This document shows positions 1-4,875 of a stretch of DNA of 6,572 bases, piece by piece. Numbering within the stretch: position 1 is the stretch's first letter; each line of letters begins with the position of its first letter. Location of the stretch: NCBI GenBank assembly GCA_029213105.1, contig JARGNS010000211.1, forward strand, positions 1-6,572. The letters are read 5' to 3'. Position numbers and translations under genes: made by a program. The notes under the pieces are model-generated. The model did not search any database and had not been told where the DNA came from. It was given only the letters and a program-made list of their open reading frames with translations. This DNA comes from Planctomycetota bacterium. GTDB taxonomy: Bacteria > Planctomycetota > PLA2 > JAEUHO01.

Positions 1-1
1 G

Positions 2-1054
2 GTGACACAGCGTTGGAAAAGCTATCCGGCGTTGCGTTCGGCCTGCGCGGTGGAAATTTTCGATCGCCTGCGCCCTGAAATCCTGTCGCGGTTGCGCGAT
101 ACGGCGCGCCCCGATGATGCCCTGCTGGCGTTTGACGGGTTTCTGGGGGGGCTGCCCGCAGGGGTGCCGGTGTTTTCGCTGTTCGATGCCAACCCGCAAC
201 TGATTGATTTGCTGGTGGATATTTCGGGGACCGCACCCGCATTGGCGCGGTATTTGTCGCGCAATGCCGGTGTGTTTGATGCGGTGATTGGCGGCGGTTT
301 CTTTGCCGATTGGCCGGGTGCGGGGGCCCTGACCGATGAATTGTCAGCGATCCTGACCCGCGAGGAAGATTACGAAAGCAAACTGGATGCGGCCCGACGT
401 TGGGCCAAGGAATGGCATTTCCGCATCGGTGTGCATCACCTGCGCGGGTTGATCGGATCAGAAGAGGCAGGCGGGCAATATGCCGATCTGGCAAGCGCAT
501 CCTTGGCGGCGCTCTATCCGCAGGTTCTGGCGCAGTTTGCGTTGAAACACGGCGATGCGCCGGGGCGCGGGGCCATGGTGTTGGGCATGGGCAGTTTGGG
601 CGCGGCGCGCCTGAATGCCTCCTCGGATCTGGATGTGATCGTGATCTATGATGCTGATGGGGTTGAGGCAAGCGAGGGCCGCCGCCCGCTGGCTGCGCGG
701 GCCTATTATGCGCGTCTGACGCAGGCATTGGTCACGGCGATGACGGCGCAGATGGCGCAGGGGCGGTTATACGAGGTCGACATGCGGTTGCGCCCCTCTG
801 GCACGCAGGGGCCGGTTGCGACCTCGCTGGCGTCGTTTCGTGATTACCAGATGACGCAGGCATGGGTCTGGGAACATCTGGCCCTGACCCGTGCCCGCGC
901 CGTGGCTGGGGATGCGGGGCTGGCGGCTGATGTGGAAAGGGTGCGCTGCGCCGTGGTCCGCAAAAGCAACCCGCAGGCCGATGTCCTGCGCGAATTGGGC
1001 GAAATGCGCGCGCGTATTTTCGCCGCCAAGGCCGCTGACGGGGAATGGGAGGCC
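2..1054 (+). CDS. glnE: Glutamine synthetase adenylyltransferase (GlnE), internal fragment, cut at both ends
   Basis: GlnE attaches and removes AMP on glutamine synthetase in the cytoplasm to control nitrogen assimilation. About 351 codons are present. The first codon (GTG at 2) is probably an internal valine, because the text enters mid-protein and no N-terminal adenylyl-removing domain is visible. The fragment covers the linker and the nucleotidyltransferase core of the C-terminal adenylylating half. Visible motifs are GMGSLG at fragment residues 195-200, the metal-binding pair SDLD (D209, D211), the third acidic site in YEVDMRLRPSG (D260), and the AWVWEHLALTRARAVAGD block typical of the adenylylating rather than the removing half. 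Similarity stops after DGEWEA (about 1054), where the family continues with a K-x-G-x-G-G/R-L-x-D-I-E motif; about 300 C-terminal residues are missing. The open frame runs on to 1543, but that part is not GlnE and overlaps ruvX out of frame. Protein style and codon use suggest Rhodobacterales. Confidence 0.9.
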
Positions 1055-1060
1055 ACCCCG
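1050..1060. other. Junction between alphaproteobacterial DNA and unrelated high-GC DNA
   Basis: Left of this point the frame encodes a well-conserved GlnE. Right of it the frame encodes low-complexity Arg/Pro/Gly-rich sequence with no GlnE similarity, and the next recognisable genes (ruvX, rpsO, pnp) are of a different lineage. The break falls between the A of GEWEA and the expected conserved Lys. No insertion sequence ends, target-site duplication, tRNA or integrase is visible beside it. This fits a chimeric assembly or ligation better than a natural insertion, but that is inference; the exact base cannot be fixed. Confidence 0.8.
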
Positions 1061-1092
1061 GGCGGCGGGGGCGCCCGGCCCGTGTCCGGGCC
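1058..1092. other. Two adjacent GC-only palindromes at the junction
   Basis: CCGGGCG (1058-1064) pairs with CGCCCGG (1072-1078) over a 7-base loop, and GGCCCG (1077-1082) pairs with CGGGCC (1087-1092) over a 4-base loop. The two share bases 1077-1078, so they may form as alternatives. They begin within a few bases of the GlnE break. Such GC-rich hairpins stall polymerases and end reads, so they could have caused a false join. No U-tract follows, so they are unlikely to be terminators. Confidence 0.6.
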
Positions 1093-1135
1093 ACGCCGCG
1101 CCCCCCAGCAGGAGTTCGCACGCAAGAAGGAGAAT

Positions 1136-1190
1136 CACGCCGCGAGGGAGTTGGCCACGGGACAGGTCTCCGTGGCCCTCGCGGCTCGTG
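1136..1190. other. Long imperfect hairpin upstream of ruvX
   Basis: The left arm CACG (1136-1139), CCGCGAGG (1140-1147) and GCCACGG (1154-1160) pairs with CCGTGGC (1170-1176), CCTCGCGG (1177-1184) and CGTG (1187-1190). That makes 19 base pairs with a 6-base bulge on the left, a 2-base bulge on the right and a 9-base loop. No T-run follows on the plus strand, so a plus-strand intrinsic terminator is unlikely. The 1056-1256 stretch has no recognisable gene. The hairpin could be a repeat-type palindrome, a structured leader for ruvX, or part of the end of a lost upstream gene. Confidence 0.6.
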
Positions 1191-1244
1191 GGGATGAGCG
1201 GAGGCGGCGGCGGCGCGTTTCAGCCACTTGCCGAACCCGGGCCG

Positions 1245-1250
1245 TACACT
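1245..1250 (+). promoter_or_regulatory. Possible -10 box placed for a leaderless ruvX transcript
   Basis: TACACT fits the TAnnnT pattern of a sigma-70 type -10 box and ends 6 bases before the ruvX ATG. Transcription would then begin at or next to the start codon. The bases just upstream of ATG are a run of C with no Shine-Dalgarno sequence, which agrees with leaderless initiation. No good -35 box lies at the usual distance. This is a weak call from one short motif in GC-rich DNA. Confidence 0.25.
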
Positions 1251-1256
1251 CCCCCC

Positions 1257-1712
1257 ATGGAGCGCACCGCTGCCGTGGACTACGGCCGCCGCCGGATCGG
1301 ACTGGCCGTGGCCGACCCCCTGGGCATCACCGTCCGGGGGCTCGAGACGATCGACCGGGTCGAGGATCCCGCCGACGGCGCCCGGCGTACGGCCGCCGCC
1401 CTGCGCGCCGAGCAGGTCACCCGCATCCTGGTCGGCCTCCCCCTGCACGCCAGCGGCGACGAATCCGAGATGTCGGCGGAAGCCCGCATCTTCGGGGCCC
1501 TGCTCGCCACCGAGAGCGGCCTGCCGGTGGCCGTCCTGGATGAGACCCTGACGACCTGGGAGGCCGAGGAGGCCGTCAGGGCCCGCGGCATCAAGCTCCG
1601 GGAGGCCAAGCAGAGCGGCCTGCTGGACCAGCAAGCGGCCGTGGCCATGCTGCGGGGATGGCTCCGAGACGGCGAGCAATGGCCCTCCGAGGCGAACGAC
1701 TCCGCCTGCTAG
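1257..1712 (+). CDS. ruvX: Holliday junction resolvase-like protein RuvX (YqgF family)
   Basis: This is a 151-residue member of the YqgF/RuvX family, a cytoplasmic RNase H-fold nuclease. In studied bacteria it has been linked to 16S rRNA 5'-end processing and to Holliday junction resolution. The three expected acidic sites are present: D8 in VDYGRRRIGLAVAD, D95-E96 in LDETLTTWEAEEAV, and D124 in GLLDQQAAVAML. The ILVGLPLHASG strand (residues 57-67) is also typical. Length is normal for the family. The ATG at 1257 is chosen because it sits directly before the first conserved strand; the open frame extends upstream to 891 but crosses the junction and encodes nothing recognisable there. No Shine-Dalgarno sequence precedes it. 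A short hairpin follows the stop, so it is probably transcribed separately from rpsO-pnp. Its place upstream of rpsO, where truB and ribF are common in many bacteria, is a lineage feature or a local rearrangement. Confidence 0.92.
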   Translation: MERTAAVDYGRRRIGLAVADPLGITVRGLETIDRVEDPADGARRTAAALRAEQVTRILVGLPLHASGDESEMSAEARIFGALLATESGLPVAVLDETLTTWEAEEAVRARGIKLREAKQSGLLDQQAAVAMLRGWLRDGEQWPSEANDSAC

Positions 1713-1721
1713 GGCGTTGTT

Positions 1722-1740
1722 GCCCCCACCGGGGCGTTTT
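1722..1740 (+). terminator. Short terminator-like hairpin after ruvX
   Basis: GCCCC (1722-1726) pairs with GGGGC (1731-1735) over the loop CACC, with a possible T-G pair outside it, and is followed by GTTTT (1736-1740). It begins 10 bases after the ruvX stop. The stem and T-run are both short, so termination may be partial. Confidence 0.5.
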
Positions 1741-1758
1741 CCGCGTGTCGGGCATGAC

Positions 1759-1786
1759 TTGCCGGGCCCTGGCCAAGGGGTACCGT
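1759..1786 (+). promoter_or_regulatory. Candidate promoter for rpsO-pnp
   Basis: TTGCCG (1759-1764) and TACCGT (1781-1786) are separated by 16 bases, a workable sigma-70 type spacing. Both match consensus only partly (4 of 6 and 3 of 6), though the -10 keeps the TAnnnT frame. A start near 1793 would give an rpsO leader of about 110 bases. The position, after the ruvX terminator-like hairpin and before a structured leader, supports it. Confidence 0.35.
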
Positions 1787-1841
1787 CACGCGCTGACCAA
1801 ACAAGTTGAACCAAGAAGACCAAAGAACCGGATCCCCAAGA

Positions 1842-1871
1842 CCCCGGCCCGGGGCCCTCCTCAAGGGAGGG
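1842..1871 (+). promoter_or_regulatory. Tandem stem-loops in the rpsO leader
   Basis: CCCC (1842-1845) can pair with GGGG (1851-1854). Immediately after it, CCCTCC (1855-1860) pairs with GGAGGG (1866-1871) over the loop TCAAG. The second stem uses purines that resemble a Shine-Dalgarno sequence and ends 21 bases before the real one. S15 is known to repress its own mRNA through leader structures that differ between phyla, so these are plausible parts of such a control element. That role is inferred from position, not from a match to a known S15 leader. Confidence 0.4.
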
Positions 1872-1892
1872 ACAGCCCTGACCGGTGGTGAC

Positions 1893-1897
1893 GGAGG
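1893..1897 (+). promoter_or_regulatory. Ribosome-binding site that sets the rpsO start
   Basis: GGAGG lies 5 bases before the ATG at 1903. The open frame could also begin at the GTG at 1885, but that codon lies before this site. The ATG gives the usual S15 length. Confidence 0.85.
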
Positions 1898-1902
1898 CCA
1901 AC

Positions 1903-2172
1903 ATGGCCGTTAAGAACCCCCGCAAGGAAGCAATCATCGAGAAGTACCGGGAAGGCGATGCCGACACCGGCTCGACCCGAGTACAGATTGCCGTCCTGAC
2001 CGACCGGATCGTGCACCTCACGGAACACCTCAAGAAGTTCCGGAAGGATCACGCAACCCGACGCGGGCTGCTTCGCCTCGTCGGACGGCGCGCTGCGCTG
2101 CTCCGCTACTACTCGAAGAAGAATCCGTCTGCTTACCGGGAGCTCATCGCCGAGCTGGGGATCCGTAGGTAG
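1903..2172 (+). CDS. rpsO: 30S ribosomal protein S15
   Basis: S15 is a primary 16S rRNA-binding protein of the 30S platform and also contacts 23S rRNA as an intersubunit bridge. The product has 89 residues, the standard bacterial length. It shows the family pattern: DTGSTRVQIAVLTDRIVHLTEHLKKFRKDHATRRGLLRLVGRRAALLRYY, then an ELGIRR end. The conserved DTGS and the DH-RRGLL rRNA-binding segment are intact. The start is fixed by GGAGG 5 bases upstream. Its stop codon overlaps the AGGAGG of pnp, so the two are surely co-transcribed and perhaps translationally coupled. A candidate promoter and two leader stem-loops lie upstream. The style of the protein (TDRI-HLTEHL) reminds me of planctomycete S15, which is suggestive only. 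Confidence 0.97.
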   Translation: MAVKNPRKEAIIEKYREGDADTGSTRVQIAVLTDRIVHLTEHLKKFRKDHATRRGLLRLVGRRAALLRYYSKKNPSAYRELIAELGIRR

Positions 2173-2176
2173 GAGG
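2171..2176 (+). promoter_or_regulatory. Ribosome-binding site supporting the TTG start of pnp
   Basis: AGGAGG begins inside the rpsO stop codon (TAG at 2170-2172) and ends 4 bases before TTG at 2181. The ATG at 2191 is out of frame, and the in-frame GTG at 2196 would lie 19 bases away. TTG is therefore the best-supported start. Confidence 0.8.
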
Positions 2177-2180
2177 ACAT

Positions 2181-4442
2181 TTGTCCATTCATGAAGTGAC
2201 TATCGATGTCGGGGGACGCTCCCTCGTCATCGAGACCGGCCGCATGGCGCGGCTGGCAGCCGGATCCGTAGTGGTCCGGTTCGGCGAGACGATGGTGATG
2301 TCGGCAGCGTCCGCATCCCCGCCTCGTCCCGGCCTTGATTTCTTCCCGCTGACCATCGACTACCGCGAGAAGACGTACAGCGCCGGCAAGATCCCCGGCG
2401 GCTTCCTCAAGCGTGAGAGCGCTCCTTCCCCGAAGGAAATTCTCACGATGCGGATGACCGACCGCCCGATCCGTCCCCTGTGGCCCAAGGGCTTCAAGAT
2501 GGATCTCCAGGCGCAGACGTTCGTCATCTCGTATGACCAGCTGAACGACCCGGACATCCTCTCGATCAACGGTGCCGGCGCTGCCGTCGCCCTGTCGAGC
2601 CTGCCCTTCCTCGGCCCCATCGGTGCCGTGCGCGTGGGCCTGGTCGACGGCGAGTACATCGCCTTCCCCGACAACGAGCAGCGCGCCCAGTCCGAGATGG
2701 ACCTGGTCGTCGCCGGTACCGCCAACGCGGTCACCATGGTCGAGGCCGGGATGAACGAGCTGAGCGAAGAGGTTGCCCTCGCGGCCATCGCCTTCGCCCA
2801 CGAGGTCATCAAGAAGATCTGCGCCGGAGTCGAAGAGCTCCGCAAGATGACGGGCCACAAGGCCGACGAGTTCGTCTCCCCCGAGGAGAACTCGGACGTC
2901 TACGACGCCGTCGAGTCGCAGTTCGGCGAGCCCTTCAAGGCCGCCGTCTACGAGAAGCACAAGCTCGACCGCAACAAGGCCAAGCGGGCCGTGATCGACA
3001 CGATCCGCGCGGCGCTGGTCGTCACCGACGACGAGACCGAGGGTCGTTTCGACTTCAAGGCCGTCAACAACGCGATCAACCAGCTCGAGAAGAAGATCGT
3101 CCGCGCGGCGGCCTTCAGCGGCACCCGCATCGATGGCCGCGCCACCGACAAGGTGCGCGACATCGAGATCGAGGTGGGGCTCCTGCCCCGTGCCCACGGC
3201 TCGGCGCTCTTCACGCGCGGCGAGACCCAGGCGCTGGTCACGACCACCCTCGGTACCGGCCGCGACGAGAAGATGGAGGATGGCCTCCACGCCCTCGCGT
3301 ACACCCGCAAGTACTACCTGCACTACAACTTCCCGCCGCTGTGCGTGGGCGAGACCCGGCCGATCCGCGGCCCGTCGCGTCGCGAGGTCGGTCATGGTGC
3401 GCTCGCCGAGCGCAGCCTCCTGCCGGTCCTGCCGGCGATGGACGACTTCCCCTACACGCTGCGTGTCGTCTCGGACATCCTGATGTCCAACGGCTCGTCC
3501 TCGATGGCGTCGGTGTGTGGCACCACGCTCTCGATGATGGATGCAGGCGTGCAGATCCGTCGTCCGGTCGCAGGCATCGCCATGGGTCTCGTCACCGAAG
3601 GCGACGACTACGCGATTCTGTCGGACATCCTCGGTGACGAGGATCACGCCGGCGACATGGACTTCAAGGTGGCCGGTAGCCAGAACGGCATCACCGCGCT
3701 GCAGATGGACATCAAGATGACCGGCGTTTCGGAGGAGATCCTCACGAAGGCGCTGGATCAGGCCAAGGAAGGCCGGATGTACATCCTGCGCGAGATGCTC
3801 AAGGCCATCGACAAGCCCCGCGACGAGTACAACCAGTACGCGCCGCGCGTCGAGGTCGTGCACATCAAGCCGTCCAAGATCGGCATGCTGATCGGCCCGG
3901 GTGGCAAGAACATCCGTCGCATCCAGGAAGAGACCGGCGCGACCATCGAGGTCAACGACGAGGGCATGGTGAAGATCTTCTCCACCGACGCCCAAGGCGC
4001 CATGGACGCCCGCAAGCAGGTCGAGGCCGTCGCCGAAGAGGCGACGCTCGACAAGATCTACGACGGCAAGGTCACGTCCATCAAGGACTTCGGCGCCTTC
4101 CTCGAGATCATCCCGGGTGTCGAGGGCCTCTGCCACGTCAGCGAGTTGGCCGACGGTTTCGTCTCCAACGTCGAGGACGTCGTGAAGGTCGGCGAGATGA
4201 CGCCCGTGAAGGTCATCCTGATCGACGAGTCCGGTCGCGTGAAGCTCTCGCGCAAGGCGGCGCTCATCGAGCTGGGCCAGGACGCTTCGGCGCCCGAGCC
4301 GAGCGGTGATCGTCCCCCGCGTCGCGATGGCGACCGTGGTGGCCGTGGCGGCGACCGGGGCCCGCGTGGCCGTGGTGGTGATCGCGGTGGCCGTGGTGGC
4401 GACCGAGGCGGTCGTGGCGACCGCGGCCCGCGCCGCGACTAG
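2181..4442 (+). CDS. pnp: Polyribonucleotide nucleotidyltransferase (PNPase)
   Basis: PNPase degrades RNA 3' to 5' with phosphate, releasing nucleoside diphosphates, and acts as a trimer in the cytoplasm, often with RNase E or a helicase. The 753-residue product has the full architecture. The first RNase PH core (about 10-215) includes FLKR at 75-78 in place of the E. coli FFRR loop. A helical linker (about 220-305) and the second, catalytic RNase PH core (about 312-550) follow. The catalytic core has RREVGHG (400-406), NGSSSMASVCG (437-447) and LGDEDHAGDMDFK (484-496). By alignment from memory, D488, D494 and K496 correspond to the E. coli catalytic D486, D492 and K494. Next come a KH domain (about 554-615, GPGGK at 572-576) and an S1 domain (about 624-697). 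Residues 700-753 form an Arg/Gly/Asp-rich tail. It starts at TTG, 8 bases after rpsO, and ends before a strong terminator. The ETRPIRGP segment and FLKR fit planctomycete-like enzymes. Confidence 0.98.
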   Translation: MSIHEVTIDVGGRSLVIETGRMARLAAGSVVVRFGETMVMSAASASPPRPGLDFFPLTIDYREKTYSAGKIPGGFLKRESAPSPKEILTMRMTDRPIRPLWPKGFKMDLQAQTFVISYDQLNDPDILSINGAGAAVALSSLPFLGPIGAVRVGLVDGEYIAFPDNEQRAQSEMDLVVAGTANAVTMVEAGMNELSEEVALAAIAFAHEVIKKICAGVEELRKMTGHKADEFVSPEENSDVYDAVESQFGEPFKAAVYEKHKLDRNKAKRAVIDTIRAALVVTDDETEGRFDFKAVNNAINQLEKKIVRAAAFSGTRIDGRATDKVRDIEIEVGLLPRAHGSALFTRGETQALVTTTLGTGRDEKMEDGLHALAYTRKYYLHYNFPPLCVGETRPIRGPSRREVGHGALAERSLLPVLPAMDDFPYTLRVVSDILMSNGSSSMASVCGTTLSMMDAGVQIRRPVAGIAMGLVTEGDDYAILSDILGDEDHAGDMDFKVAGSQNGITALQMDIKMTGVSEEILTKALDQAKEGRMYILREMLKAIDKPRDEYNQYAPRVEVVHIKPSKIGMLIGPGGKNIRRIQEETGATIEVNDEGMVKIFSTDAQGAMDARKQVEAVAEEATLDKIYDGKVTSIKDFGAFLEIIPGVEGLCHVSELADGFVSNVEDVVKVGEMTPVKVILIDESGRVKLSRKAALIELGQDASAPEPSGDRPPRRDGDRGGRGGDRGPRGRGGDRGGRGGDRGGRGDRGPRRD
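4308..4439 (+). repeat. Low-complexity repeat encoding the PNPase RG-rich tail
   Basis: The codons for residues 710-753 are built from GGCGACCG and CGTGGTGGC-like units. They encode GGRGGDRG twice (720-727 and 736-743) with related units between and after. The tail is basic, probably disordered and similar to RGG boxes that bind RNA, so it likely adds RNA or partner contacts after S1. Such repeats change length easily between strains. They also create a long spurious open frame on the opposite strand. Confidence 0.8.
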
Positions 4443-4483
4443 CTCCTGCCGGGGGCCCTCCGGGGCTCCACTTCGAAGCATCC

Positions 4484-4518
4484 AAGGGCGCGCCTTCTCA
4501 CGAGGGCGCGCCCTTCTT
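4484..4518 (+). terminator. Intrinsic terminator of the rpsO-pnp operon
   Basis: AAGGGCGCGCC (4484-4494) pairs perfectly with GGCGCGCCCTT (4505-4515). The stem can extend inward by three pairs to a TCAC loop. The T-rich CTTCTT at 4513-4518 partly overlaps the stem end. It lies 41 bases after the pnp stop. The stem is A-rich on the left and T-rich on the right, so it may work in both directions and also stop transcripts from the convergent minus-strand genes. Confidence 0.85.
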
Positions 4519-4605
4519 CGTGCCCACTTCACCCGCCTCCCCCCGCCGGGACCGGTGCCCCGTGCCCCCCTTCCGAGACACGACGGAGCCACGTGGCCTC
4601 CCCGC

Positions 4606-4713
4606 CGCCGTCACCATCGAGCGGCGGCGTGGATGGGAGCTGGGGCGCTCATGAGGAGCACGTGGCGTGGGCTTCCACGCGAGTGCGAAGAAGGAGCGCA
4701 TCCGGCCCCAGCC
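4606..4713. repeat. 108-base direct repeat, copy 1
   Basis: This block is identical over all 108 bases to 4758-4865. Similarity continues imperfectly for 5 more bases on the left (one mismatch) and about 8 on the right. Internal pairing is possible: GCTGGGG (4639-4645) with CCCCAGC (4706-4712), CGCTC (4646-4650) with GAGCG (4694-4698), GCAC (4658-4661) with GTGC (4683-4686), and GCGTGG (4665-4670) with CCACGC (4675-4680) closing a GCTT loop. It has no transposase, no CRISPR-sized unit and no terminal inverted repeats. I do not recognise the family. It may be a dispersed intergenic repeat or structured RNA. Confidence 0.9.
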
Positions 4714-4757
4714 TGCGTCGCCCGCCCCCTTCGAGGCCCCTCCCCAGCCCAGCCCGG

Positions 4758-4865
4758 CGCCGTCACCATCGAGCGGCGGCGTGGATGGGAGCTGGGGCGC
4801 TCATGAGGAGCACGTGGCGTGGGCTTCCACGCGAGTGCGAAGAAGGAGCGCATCCGGCCCCAGCC
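4758..4865. repeat. 108-base direct repeat, copy 2
   Basis: An exact second copy, offset by 152 bases from the first. The same nested pairing is available, with the inner hairpin at 4817-4832. It ends 10 bases before the stop codon of the secretin-like gene, so a minus-strand transcript would run through this copy first and then copy 1. It could serve as a structured 3' end for that transcript. The stop codon itself lies inside the 10-base palindrome CCGCTAGCGG (4873-4882). Confidence 0.9.
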
Positions 4866-4875
4866 CACGCCGCCG

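Larger units (their letters stand above)
4519..4875. other. Non-coding stretch between convergent genes, holding the paired repeat
   Basis: About 357 bases separate the pnp terminator from the stop codon of the minus-strand secretin-like gene. Open frames exist on both strands but are low in complexity, and the frame shifts between repeat copies, so I treat them as spurious. The stretch contains the 17-base near-palindrome at 4585-4601, centred on CCACGTGG (4589-4596), just left of the first repeat. It also holds two 108-base repeats and a pyrimidine-rich 44-base spacer (4714-4757). Confidence 0.75.

Noticed and set aside
891..1256. Upstream extension of the ruvX open frame
   Set aside because: It crosses the junction, overlaps glnE in another frame and encodes nothing recognisable. 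RuvX homology starts right at the ATG at 1257.
1055..1543. Continuation of the glnE open frame past the junction
   Set aside because: The translation is Arg/Pro/Gly-rich, has no GlnE similarity and overlaps ruvX out of frame. It is read-through into unrelated DNA.
1885..1902. GTG at 1885 as the start of rpsO
   Set aside because: It precedes the GGAGG site at 1893-1897 and would add six residues not found in S15. The ATG at 1903 gives the standard 89 residues.
732..2033. A 433-residue minus-strand open frame across glnE, ruvX and rpsO
   Set aside because: It spans the junction and lies opposite three well-recognised genes, so it cannot be a natural gene in this form.
2133..4592. An 819-residue open frame antisense to pnp
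   Set aside because: It mirrors pnp codons in GC-rich DNA, with Asp/Leu/Val/His-rich low-complexity text and no domain. pnp on the plus strand is certain.
4606..4865. The paired repeat as a CRISPR array
   Set aside because: Only two units, each 108 bases, with one 44-base spacer and no cas genes. CRISPR repeats are much shorter.
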